DNA from: Streptomyces sp. GKU 895
GTDB lineage: Bacteria; Actinomycetota; Actinomycetes; Streptomycetales; Streptomycetaceae
Reading direction: 5' to 3'
DNA length: 64,000 nucleotides
Assembly (NCBI GenBank): GCA_002027195.1
Contig: MWJO01000024.1
Coordinates: forward strand, 23,404-87,403
A model generated the notes under the pieces. The model was not told where the DNA came from. It did not search any database and saw only the letters and a list, made by a program, of their open reading frames with translations. A program made the position numbers and the translations under genes. This document shows positions 46,540 to 54,539 of the stretch, in pieces. The first letter of the stretch is position 1. Each line of letters starts with the position of its first letter.

Positions 46540-48735
46540 GTGTCCGACGGGCCGAGGGCCACGCAGGCGCCGGCGACCGCCCGGACGCGGGTCGGCAGGC
46601 CGCTGCTGTCCCTGGCGCTGGCCTCGATGATGGACGAGGTGCACGCCCACTCGGGCGCGGTGTACCTGCTGGCGTCCGGCGAGCCGGTCCTGGAGATGGC
46701 GGTGATGGCCGGGCTGCCGCGGGCCTTCGCGGCGCCGTGGGAGCGGGTCGGGCTCAGCGCGCCGATCCCGGTCGCCGAGGCGGTCCGGGAACGGCGGCTG
46801 GTGTGGGTGGGCGGCGAGGAGGACATGGCCCGCCGCTATCCGCGGATCGCGGTGGTGCTCCCCTACCCGTTCGCGCTGGCCGCGCTGCCGGTGGCGACGG
46901 ACACCAAGGTGCACGGCGCGATCTTCGTGACCTGGCCCGGCTCGCATCCGCCGGAACTGTCCGACCGGGAGCGGGACCATCTGAGCGCGGCCTGCGGGCG
47001 GCTCGCGGTACGCCTGGAGCGGGCCGCCGAGGAGAGCCGCCCGGTGTTCCCGGAACCGGATCTGCTGGCCGGGACGGCGGTCGGCGGGGCGGCGGGCACA
47101 CTCGGCACGGTGGAGGCGGCCCGGATGGTGTCCCGGCTGCCGTACGGACTGTGCTCGCTCGATCTGCACGGCCGGATCGCCTTCGCCAACGCGGCGGCGG
47201 CCGAGCTGATCGGCGTCCCCGTCAGCAGCCTGCTCGGCACCCAGCTGTGGGCGTCGGTGCCGTGGCTCAACGACCCGGTGTACGAGGACCGTTACCGGGC
47301 CGCGCTGCTCAGCCAGCAGACGACGTCGTTCGTGGCGCTGCGGCCGCCCGGCGACTGGCTGTCGTTCCGGCTGTACCCGAGCACGACCGGGCTGAGCGTG
47401 CGCATCAGCCGGGCGCGGGCGGTGGCGGAGATGAGCCGGAACGCGCCGAAGGGGGACGGCGCCCCGTCCCGGCTGGTGACCATCTCGCAGGTGCTGAGCC
47501 TGGCCGGGGCGCTCACCGAGGCGGCGGGCGTGGAGGACGTGGTGCAGCTCGTCGCGGACGAGATCGTCCCGGCGGTGGGCGGGCAGGCCCTGGTCATGCT
47601 GGGGTCCCGGGCGGGGCGGCTCCATGTGCTGGGGCACCGCGGCTATCCCGACCCGCACGTCGTGGAGCGGTTCGACGGGCTGCCGCTGACCGAGCCGACG
47701 CCGGGGACGCACGCCCTGAACAGCGGGGTGCCGGCGTTCTTCGACTCGCGGCAGGAGCTGGAACGCCTGTATCCGGTCCGGAACGCGACCCCGGACGGGT
47801 TCGCCGCCTGGGCGTATCTGCCCCTGATCGCCTCGGGCCGGCCGGTGGGCACATGTGTGCTGGCCTACGCCGAGCCGCATCCCTTCCCTGCGGACGAACG
47901 GGCGGTCCTGACGAGCCTCGGCGGGCTGATCGCCCAGGCCCTGGAACGGGCGATGCTGTACGACGCCAAGCACCGGCTCGCCCACGGCCTCCAGGAGGCC
48001 CTGCTGCCCCACTCGCTCCCGGCGCTGCCCGGCATCCAGGCGGCCGCCCGCTATCTGCCGGCCACGCAGGGCATGGACATCGGCGGCGACTTCTACGATC
48101 TGGTGCCCTCGCACGGGGTGGCCTCGGCCGTCATCGGGGACGTGCAGGGGCACAACGTCACGGCGGCCGGGCTGATGGGGCAGATCCGGACCGCGGTACG
48201 GGCGTACACGACCGTCGGACAGGTCCCGCAGGACGTCATGAGCAGCACCAACCGGCTGCTGATCGACCTGGGCTCGGACCTCTTCGCCAGCTGTCTGTAC
48301 CTGCGGCTGGACCCGGCCCACGGGCGGGCCGTGATGGCGCGGGCGGGCCATCCCCCGCCGCTGCTGCGCCGCCCGGACGGCAAGGTACGCGTCCTCGACC
48401 TGGCCGGCGGCCCGCTGCTTGGCATCGACGGCTCGGCGGTGTATCCGACGACCGAGGTCGAGCTGGCTCCGGGCAGCGTGCTGGTCCTCTACACCGACGG
48501 CCTCATCGAATCGCCCGGGGTCGACATCGAGGACGCGCTCGCCGATCTGGGCCGGCGGCTGGCGGCGGCCGGGGATCTGCCGCTGGACGCGTTGGCGGAC
48601 GAGCTGGTGGGGCAGGGTGGCGCCGAGCAGGAGCGGATCGACGACGTGGCGTTGCTGCTGCTGCGGGCGCGGTCGACACGAACGCGGTCCGGCCCTCCCG
48701 CCGGAGGCGACCGCGTGTCCGTGGAGCGCTGGTGA
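46540..48735 (+). CDS. GAF/PAS sensor PP2C (SpoIIE-type) phosphatase
   Basis: A 731-residue regulatory phosphatase. First GAF domain about 20-165 (SGAVYLLASGEPVLEMAVMAG), PAS about 190-300 (LPYGLCSLDLHGRIAFANAAA), second GAF about 325-475 and PP2C about 490-715 (DIGGDFYDLVPSHGVASAVIGDVQGHN, MARAGHPPPLLRRPDG, VLVLYTDGLIES). Metal-binding Asp residues are present. Unlike the enzyme at 36697 it lacks the HATPase domain. The GTG at 46540 follows AGGAGG at ideal distance; ATG at 46495 is the alternative. A role in stress or developmental sigma control is inferred. Confidence 0.87.
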   Translation: MSDGPRATQAPATARTRVGRPLLSLALASMMDEVHAHSGAVYLLASGEPVLEMAVMAGLPRAFAAPWERVGLSAPIPVAEAVRERRLVWVGGEEDMARRYPRIAVVLPYPFALAALPVATDTKVHGAIFVTWPGSHPPELSDRERDHLSAACGRLAVRLERAAEESRPVFPEPDLLAGTAVGGAAGTLGTVEAARMVSRLPYGLCSLDLHGRIAFANAAAAELIGVPVSSLLGTQLWASVPWLNDPVYEDRYRAALLSQQTTSFVALRPPGDWLSFRLYPSTTGLSVRISRARAVAEMSRNAPKGDGAPSRLVTISQVLSLAGALTEAAGVEDVVQLVADEIVPAVGGQALVMLGSRAGRLHVLGHRGYPDPHVVERFDGLPLTEPTPGTHALNSGVPAFFDSRQELERLYPVRNATPDGFAAWAYLPLIASGRPVGTCVLAYAEPHPFPADERAVLTSLGGLIAQALERAMLYDAKHRLAHGLQEALLPHSLPALPGIQAAARYLPATQGMDIGGDFYDLVPSHGVASAVIGDVQGHNVTAAGLMGQIRTAVRAYTTVGQVPQDVMSSTNRLLIDLGSDLFASCLYLRLDPAHGRAVMARAGHPPPLLRRPDGKVRVLDLAGGPLLGIDGSAVYPTTEVELAPGSVLVLYTDGLIESPGVDIEDALADLGRRLAAAGDLPLDALADELVGQGGAEQERIDDVALLLLRARSTRTRSGPPAGGDRVSVERW

Positions 48736-48755
48736 GGCGGGTGAGTGAGGCGGGG

Positions 48756-50105
48756 TCAGTGCGTCTCGGTCAGGCCGGAGTCGCCGTTGTCCGCGCCGGC
48801 GCCGACGTCCTGGCCGGTGTCCTCGCCGCCGACCTCCTGACCGGCCTCTTCACCGCCGACCTCCTGGCCGCCGACCTCCTGACCGGCCTCCTCGCCGCCC
48901 ACTTCCTGGCCTGCGCCGGCCTCCTCGCCCGCACCGGCCTCGTCGCCGGCACCCGCCTCCTGGCCGCCGCCCGCCGCGTCGCCCGCGCCGAGGGTCGCGC
49001 CGACCGCCTCCAGGGCGGTGGTGACCGGCTGGAAGAAGGTCTCGCCGCCGACCGTGCAGTCGCCGCTGCCACCGGAGGTCAGGCCGATGGCCAGCCCGTC
49101 CTGGGTGAACAGCGAGCCGCCGCTGTCGCCGGGCTCGGCGCAGACGTCGGTCTGGATGAGGCCGGTGACGGTGCCCTCGGGGTAGTTCACCGTGGCGTCG
49201 AGTCCGAGGACCTGGCCGTCGTTGAGCCCGGTGGTGCTGCCCATCCTGAAGACCTGGAGACCGACCTCGGCGTCGGCGGCCTGGGAGATCTGCACGGTCC
49301 GGCCGTCGCCGACGTTGACCTCGCTCGGCGCGACGGTGGCCGGGTCGTCGTACTTCACGAGCGCGAAGTCACCGTCGCCGGGGAACGTGGCCTGGTCGAC
49401 GGTGGCGATCGGCTGGCCGTCCTGCGCGTCGGACCACTCGGCCGCCGCGACCCCGCAGTGACCGGCCGTCAGGAAGGCCGGGCTGCCGTCGCCGGCGGTG
49501 ACGTTGAAGCCGGCCGAGCAGCGGGCGCCGCCGCCGAAGATGGCGTCGCCGCCGGAGACGAAGGTCTTGAAGGTGCCGGCCGACTTCTTGATGGTCGCCA
49601 TGCCCGAGCCGAGCGTGTCGACCGTGGACTCCAGCTGGTCCCACTTGGCGCCGGTGACCGTGCTGTCGGCGGTGACGAGGATCTTGTTCGTCCTGGGGTC
49701 GACGGCCCACGCGGTGCCCGGGATGGTCGCCTTGGCCTTCAGCGTCTGCGCGCCCGAGGCGAGTTCGGCGAGGCTGTTGTCGACCTCGCGTATCTTCGCG
49801 CCGGCCTTCTCGGCCTGGACGATCACGTTGTTGTTGTCGCCCGAGACCACGTTGACGACGAGCTGCTTCTGGCCGGTGTCGTAGTACGAACCCGCGAAGG
49901 CCTCGCCGAGCAGTTCCTGGAGCTGTGAGGCGAGATCCGATGCGTCCGACGCCTTCAGCGTCTTCGGGGCCGCCGCGGCCCCGTTGGACGAGGAGCCGTC
50001 CTGGGAGGCGTTGGCGTTGGGCAGGAGAATCGCCGCCGCTCCGAGCGCCACCACGCCGCCTGCCGCGATCGCGGCCTTGCGCTTGGGGATTCGCTTGTGA
50101 CTCAA
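48756..50105 (-). CDS. Secreted streptogrisin-like serine protease (S1) with acidic repeat tail
   Basis: A 449-residue exported protease. Basic start, signal helix to about residue 33, a pro-region (about 45-190), then the mature domain with His216 (TAGHC), Asp246 (GDGDFALV) and Ser328 (EPGDSGGS). Cysteines fit the streptogrisin disulfides. From about residue 375 an extra Gly/Glu/Gln tail of some 70 residues repeats units such as GGEEAGQEVGGQEV and contains no Cys or aromatic residue. The start is a TTG at 50105, chosen because AGGAGG precedes it by nine bases and the basic signal peptide begins there. Possible targets include leader peptides or surface proteins. Confidence 0.88.
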   Translation of the reverse strand: MSHKRIPKRKAAIAAGGVVALGAAAILLPNANASQDGSSSNGAAAAPKTLKASDASDLASQLQELLGEAFAGSYYDTGQKQLVVNVVSGDNNNVIVQAEKAGAKIREVDNSLAELASGAQTLKAKATIPGTAWAVDPRTNKILVTADSTVTGAKWDQLESTVDTLGSGMATIKKSAGTFKTFVSGGDAIFGGGARCSAGFNVTAGDGSPAFLTAGHCGVAAAEWSDAQDGQPIATVDQATFPGDGDFALVKYDDPATVAPSEVNVGDGRTVQISQAADAEVGLQVFRMGSTTGLNDGQVLGLDATVNYPEGTVTGLIQTDVCAEPGDSGGSLFTQDGLAIGLTSGGSGDCTVGGETFFQPVTTALEAVGATLGAGDAAGGGQEAGAGDEAGAGEEAGAGQEVGGEEAGQEVGGQEVGGEEAGQEVGGEDTGQDVGAGADNGDSGLTETH

Positions 50106-50304
50106 ACTTCTCGACCTCCTGAAGGACGGGGTCAGTGCCACCGTTCGTCGGCGGCTGTTCGGGGCGCCTGGATGGCAGTGGGTACGCAGGAGGCACGTGG
50201 GGCGTTCAATTCCGTTTGTTGGCAGTCCCTTTGCAGTGCCGAATCGGCCACGAGACCGGCCGGGGTCCGCGTCCGGCGGCGCGGGAGCGGGAACAATCCC
50301 CCAT

Positions 50305-50718
50305 ATGACGATGACCACCGCCGAAGCCGACAAGATCCTCTCCGCCAACTTCGCCCCTTGGGTGCTCGATCTGGGCCTGTCGGTCGAGTCCCTGGGCGAC
50401 GACCGGGCGACCCTGCGCCTTCCCTGGTCGGACCGGCTGTCCCGGGAGGGCGGGGCGCTGTCGGGACAGGCGCTGATGGCCGCCGCGGACACCGCCACCG
50501 TGATCGCCGTGGCGGCGGCGCGAGGCGGCTACGGGCCGATGACGACCGTGCAGCAGTCGACGTCGTTCCAGCGCGCGGTGTCCGGTGCGGATGTCCTGAT
50601 CCAGGCGGTGATCACCAAGCTGGGCCGGCGCACGGCGTTCGCGGACATCACGATGACCGACGCGGACTCAGGCGAACTCGCGGCCCACGCGAGCACGGTC
50701 TACGCACTTCTCGGCTGA
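50305..50718 (+). CDS. PaaI-type hotdog-fold thioesterase
   Basis: A 137-residue protein. LSREGGALSGQALMAAADTATVIA holds the hotdog helix with the catalytic Asp region, and TTVQQSTSFQRAVSGADV the following strands, as in PaaI/YbgC-like acyl-CoA thioesterases. An ATG at 50305 is chosen by similarity; the upstream ribosome site is weak. It stands alone; its acyl substrate is unknown. Confidence 0.78.
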   Translation: MTMTTAEADKILSANFAPWVLDLGLSVESLGDDRATLRLPWSDRLSREGGALSGQALMAAADTATVIAVAAARGGYGPMTTVQQSTSFQRAVSGADVLIQAVITKLGRRTAFADITMTDADSGELAAHASTVYALLG

Positions 50719-51179
50719 CCACCCGACCTGACACGGTCCGCGACCGGCCGGCGACGGTCCGTCTCGAAGTTCCCGCGGAATCCCGGCTTCAGCGAATCTG
50801 CACATCCCATACCCAACCAAGTCACCGTGCGCGGCGGATCTGCACAAGCGTGCTCCGCCGCGTACGTCATTGGGGCGGGAGTGTCGGATTCACTTCCCGG
50901 GCCGCAAGTCCTTGTGTGAACCGAAGACGTGCCGGGTGTGAAGAAGTCGGCGCCGAGACGTGCGCACGCCTGCACGGTTCGGCACCTGTGGGACTCAAGT
51001 GCCCAGGTGAGGCGGTTGGTTGATTGGAAGCCCGGGCCCGGCGCGTGCTTACATCCATCGCACCGCGGCAGCCGCCGAGGCCTTCCGGAAACGGATGCCC
51101 GGCGCCTGCGGCACGCGGTCGCCCCAGCCAGGGGTCCGCTCCCCCCCTTGTGAATATCCATATGAAGGGAAGTTCCACC
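50719..51179. other. Long upstream region of the double-glycine peptide gene
   Basis: About 460 bases without a supportable gene. It must contain the promoter of the peptide operon, and a long untranslated leader is possible. A run of seven C (51141-51147) precedes an ATG at 51162 that opens the same frame six codons before the preferred start. No clear operator was recognised. Confidence 0.4.
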
Positions 51180-51395
51180 ATGAACTCCACCCCCCAGGTT
51201 GAGACCGTCGAGATCTCCGACGCCGAGCTCGACAACGTCTCCGGCGGCCTGCAGCTGAACGCCCTGGGCACCGTCACCGGCCTGGTGGACGGCGTCGCCC
51301 CGGTCTCCGGCCTGGTCGACACGGTCGTCGGCACGGTCGAGGGCACCACCGGCCTCTCCGTGGCCCCGGTCACGAACCTGGTTGCCGGTCTCTGA
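51180..51395 (+). CDS. Double-glycine leader peptide with Cys-free core (C39-exported)
   Basis: A 71-residue precursor. The acidic leader ends in ELDNVSGG (Gly22-Gly23), the site cut by C39 peptidases. The 48-residue core contains no Cys, Lys, Arg or aromatic residue and is rich in Val, Gly, Leu and Thr. It repeats the unit TGLVDGVAPVSGLV (33-46) as TGLSVAPVTNLV (57-68). Such a core cannot form lanthionine or disulfide rings. The ATG at 51180 follows AAGGGAAG; an ATG at 51162 is less likely. A hairpin and then exporter genes follow. Function is unknown; an assembling surface peptide or bacteriocin are guesses. Confidence 0.82.
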   Translation: MNSTPQVETVEISDAELDNVSGGLQLNALGTVTGLVDGVAPVSGLVDTVVGTVEGTTGLSVAPVTNLVAGL

Positions 51396-51412
51396 TCGCA
51401 CCTCGTGCCGTG

Positions 51413-51443
51413 AGTCCCGGAGCCGCTCCCCGGCTCCGGGACT
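51413..51443 (+). terminator. Perfect hairpin between peptide and exporter genes
   Basis: AGTCCCGGAGCCG pairs perfectly with CGGCTCCGGGACT around CTCCC. It lies 18 bases after the peptide stop and 70 before the next start, so it can attenuate or stabilise the upstream transcript. Confidence 0.7.
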
Positions 51444-51512
51444 CTCGGATGTCCTGACTGAGCCGGCTGCCGTCAGCCGGTCCTTCCTCGTTTTCAGGTG
51501 AGGGAAAGTTCC

Positions 51513-52319
51513 GTGCAGTTCCGCCAACAGGCCCTCGCCAAGCTCCAGTCACCGGAGGAGCTCGACCTTCCGGTGCGGTTCGCCCGCCCGCAGGGCTGGC
51601 TCGCGCTGTCCGTGACGGTGGTCGTGATGGCCGCCGCGTCGGTGTGGGCGGTGACCGGTTCGGTGGCGTCCACGGTGGCCGCGCCCGCCATCCTCACGCA
51701 CGGGCAGGGCAGTTACATCCTGCAGAGCCCGGTCGCGGGCCAGGTCACCGCCGTCCTCGCGAAGCAGGGCGAGCAGCTGCCCGCCGACGCCCCCGTACTG
51801 AAGGTGCGGACCGCCAAGGGCGACGCCGTCGTCCGCTCGGTCGCCGCGGGCCGGATCACCGCACTCGCCGCCACGATCGGCCAGATCATCCAGACCGGCG
51901 CCGATGTGGCGGCCGTGGAGAAGGTCGCGCACGCCTCCGACCCGCTGTACGCCACCGTGTACGTCCCCGCCGAGAACGCCGCCTCGATCCCCGCGCACGC
52001 CGCCGTGGACCTGACGGTGTCGTCGGTGCCGACGCAGGAGTACGGCGTGCTGCGCGGTCATGTGAAGTCGGTGGACCGTTCGGCGCAGTCGGCGCAGCAG
52101 ATCTCCGCGTTCCTCGGCGACAGCCAGCTGGGCGAGCAGTTCACGAAGGACGGCAGGCCGGTGGCCGTGACGGTGAAGCTGGACAAGTCGTCCGGCACGA
52201 AGAGCGGTTACCGGTGGTCGTCCGCGGACGGGCCGCCGTTCGCCCTCACCTCCATGACCGTGGCCCGGGGTTCGATCCGGCTCGCCGACCAGCGTCCCGT
52301 CGATTGGCTGCTGCCGTGA
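51513..52319 (+). CDS. HlyD-like membrane fusion protein of a bacteriocin-type exporter
   Basis: A 268-residue adaptor. One N-terminal membrane helix (LALSVTVVVMAAASVWAVTG, about 29-48) is followed by a biotinyl-lipoyl-like part (GSYILQSPVAGQVTAVLAKQGEQ) and a beta-barrel region. It resembles the secretion proteins of NHLM-type bacteriocin systems. The GTG at 51513 is preferred since AGGGA lies just before it. The stop overlaps the next GTG start. It probably joins the C39 transporter in the membrane and spans the wall side. Confidence 0.8.
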   Translation: MQFRQQALAKLQSPEELDLPVRFARPQGWLALSVTVVVMAAASVWAVTGSVASTVAAPAILTHGQGSYILQSPVAGQVTAVLAKQGEQLPADAPVLKVRTAKGDAVVRSVAAGRITALAATIGQIIQTGADVAAVEKVAHASDPLYATVYVPAENAASIPAHAAVDLTVSSVPTQEYGVLRGHVKSVDRSAQSAQQISAFLGDSQLGEQFTKDGRPVAVTVKLDKSSGTKSGYRWSSADGPPFALTSMTVARGSIRLADQRPVDWLLP

Positions 52320-54538
52320 GCACCGCACAGGAGACCCGCGGCCGCCGCCGGTCGGCCCCGCCCAAGCGCCCGGTGCCGAAGGGCAAGGGCAGAGCGGTCC
52401 GCACGCCCACCGTTCTGCAGATGGAGGCCGTGGAGTGCGGTGCCGCTTCCCTGGCGATGGTGCTGGGGCACTTCGGCAAGCACGTCCCGCTGGAGGAGCT
52501 GCGCATCGCGTGCGGTGTCTCCCGCGACGGCTCGCGCGCCAGCAACCTGCTCAAGGCGGCCCGCGGTTACGGCCTCACGGCCAAGGGCATGCAGATGGAC
52601 ACGGCCGCCCTCGCCGAGGTGAAGGCACCGGCGGTGCTGTTCTGGGAGTTCAACCACTACGTCGTCTACGACGGCATGGGCCGCCGCTTCGGCCGCCGCG
52701 GGGTCTACATCAACGACCCCGGCAAGGGCCGCCGGTTCGTGCCGATGGAGGACTTCGACTCCAGCTTCACCGGGGTCGTCCTGATCATGGAGCCGGGTGA
52801 CGGCTTCACCAGGGGCGGGCGCAAGCCCGGGGTGCTGGGCGCGATGCCGGCCCGGCTGCGCGGCACGGCGGGCACCATGCCGGCCGCGGTGCTGGCGAGC
52901 CTGCTGCTGGTGCTGGTCGGCGCGGCGGTGCCGGCGCTGAGCCGGGTCTACATCGACATGTTCCTCATCGGGGGCCAGACCTCCCTGCTCGGCGTGCTGT
53001 TCGCGTCGATGGGGACGTGTGTGGCGCTCACCCTGGTCCTGACCTGGTTGCAACAGGCCAACCTGCTGCGCGGCCGCATTATCTCCTCCACCCTCTCCAG
53101 CGCCCGCTTCCTGCGCCATCTGCTGCGGCTGCCGGTGACGTTCTTCTCCCAGCGCAGCCCGGCCGACCTGGTGCAGCGCCTCCAGTCGAACGACGCGGTG
53201 GCCGAGACGCTGGCCCGCGACCTGGCGGCGGCGGGCGTGGACGCGGTGGTCGTCGTCCTCTACGCCGTCCTCCTCTACACCTACGACCCGCAGTTGACGT
53301 TCGTCGGCATCGGCGTCGCGCTGCTGAACATCGTCGCCATGCGGGTGGTCATCCGGCTGCGCGCCACCCGTACCGCCAAACTCCGGGCGGACAGCGCCCG
53401 GTTGACCAACACCGCCTACACGGGCCTGCAGTTGATCGAGACGATGAAGGCGACCGGCGGCGAGGACGGCTACTTCCGCAAGTGGGCCGGGCAGCACGCC
53501 ACCACCCTGGAGGAGCAGCAGCGGCTCGGGGTGCCGTCCGCCTGGCTGGGTGTGGTCGCGCCGACGCTGGCCTCGCTGAACAGCGCGGTGATCCTGTGGA
53601 TCGGCGGCATGCGGGCCGTCGAGGGCGGCATCTCGGTCGGCCTGCTGGTCGCCTTCCAGTCCCTGGTCACCCGCTTCACGGCCCCGATCACCCGCCTCAA
53701 CGGCGTCGCGGGCCGCATCCAGGACTTCGCGGCGGACGTGGCCCGGCTGAAGGACGTGGAGAACTTCCAGGCCGACCCGCTCTACGGCCGGCCCGGCGGC
53801 GCCGAGTCGACGCGCCGGCTGCACGGACACGTGGAGCTGCAGAACATCTCCTTCGGCTACAACCCGCTGGACAAGCCCCTGCTGACCGGCTTCGACCTGA
53901 CGGTCGGCCCGGGTCAGCAGGTGGCGCTCGTCGGCGGCTCGGGCAGCGGCAAATCGACGGTCTCCCGGCTGATATCCGGGCTGTACGCGCCCTGGGAGGG
54001 GGTCATCCGCATCGACGGCCGGCGCCTGGAGGACATCCCGCGCGGTGCCCTCGCCTCCTCCGTCTCCTTCGTCGACCAGGACGTCTTCCTCTTCGAGGGC
54101 TCGGTCCGCGACAACGTGGCGCTGTGGGACCCGTCGATCCCGGACGACGCGGTGGTGGACGCGCTGCGGGACGCCGCCCTGTACGACGTGGTGATGCGCC
54201 GCCCCGGCGGCATCAACAGCCGGGTCGAGCAGGACGGCCGCAACTTCTCCGGTGGCCAGCGCCAACGCCTGGAGATCGCGCGGGCGTTGGTCCGGCGGCC
54301 CAGCATCCTCGTCCTCGACGAGGTGACGAGCGCGCTGGACGCCGAGACCGAGCTGACGGTGATGGACAACCTCCGCAAGCGCGGCTGCGCCTGTGTGGTG
54401 ATCGCGCACCGGCTGAGCACCGTGCGCGACAGCGACGAGATCGTCGTGCTCCAGCACGGCACGGTCGTGGAACGCGGACGGCACGAGGAGCTGGTGGCGC
54501 GCGGGGGCGCGTACGCGGCTCTGGTCAGGGAGCGCTGA
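52316..54538 (+). CDS. C39-peptidase ABC transporter (NHLM-type bacteriocin exporter)
   Basis: A 740-residue processing exporter. The N-terminal peptidase has Gln35 and Cys41 in LQMEAVECGAASLAM, His114 in FNHYVVYDG and Asp134 in YINDPGKG, a complete catalytic set. Membrane helices occupy about 185-440. The ATPase has VGGSGSGKSTVSRLISG, NFSGGQRQRLEIARAL and ILVLDEVTSALD. It should cut the precursor after Gly-Gly and export the core. The GTG start overlaps the adaptor gene stop, and the next gene starts two bases after its stop. Confidence 0.93.
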   Translation: MSTAQETRGRRRSAPPKRPVPKGKGRAVRTPTVLQMEAVECGAASLAMVLGHFGKHVPLEELRIACGVSRDGSRASNLLKAARGYGLTAKGMQMDTAALAEVKAPAVLFWEFNHYVVYDGMGRRFGRRGVYINDPGKGRRFVPMEDFDSSFTGVVLIMEPGDGFTRGGRKPGVLGAMPARLRGTAGTMPAAVLASLLLVLVGAAVPALSRVYIDMFLIGGQTSLLGVLFASMGTCVALTLVLTWLQQANLLRGRIISSTLSSARFLRHLLRLPVTFFSQRSPADLVQRLQSNDAVAETLARDLAAAGVDAVVVVLYAVLLYTYDPQLTFVGIGVALLNIVAMRVVIRLRATRTAKLRADSARLTNTAYTGLQLIETMKATGGEDGYFRKWAGQHATTLEEQQRLGVPSAWLGVVAPTLASLNSAVILWIGGMRAVEGGISVGLLVAFQSLVTRFTAPITRLNGVAGRIQDFAADVARLKDVENFQADPLYGRPGGAESTRRLHGHVELQNISFGYNPLDKPLLTGFDLTVGPGQQVALVGGSGSGKSTVSRLISGLYAPWEGVIRIDGRRLEDIPRGALASSVSFVDQDVFLFEGSVRDNVALWDPSIPDDAVVDALRDAALYDVVMRRPGGINSRVEQDGRNFSGGQRQRLEIARALVRRPSILVLDEVTSALDAETELTVMDNLRKRGCACVVIAHRLSTVRDSDEIVVLQHGTVVERGRHEELVARGGAYAALVRER

Positions 54539-54539
54539 G

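Noticed and set aside
45616..48351. A 911-codon leftward open frame covering ramR
   Set aside because: The receiver and LuxR domains begin at the GTG at 46224; everything upstream is antisense to the PP2C gene and has the Arg/Pro/His-rich look of high-GC shadow frames.
48780..49000. DNA repeat region or CRISPR-like array
   Set aside because: The repetition follows from the Gly/Glu/Gln repeats of the protease tail and stays in its reading frame.
46737..49928. A 1063-codon rightward open frame
   Set aside because: It is out of frame with the PP2C gene and antisense to the serine protease; no domain is recognisable.
51180..51395. Annotation as a type A2 lanthipeptide precursor
   Set aside because: The leader fits, but the core has no Cys for ring closure and no lanthipeptide synthetase belongs to this operon.
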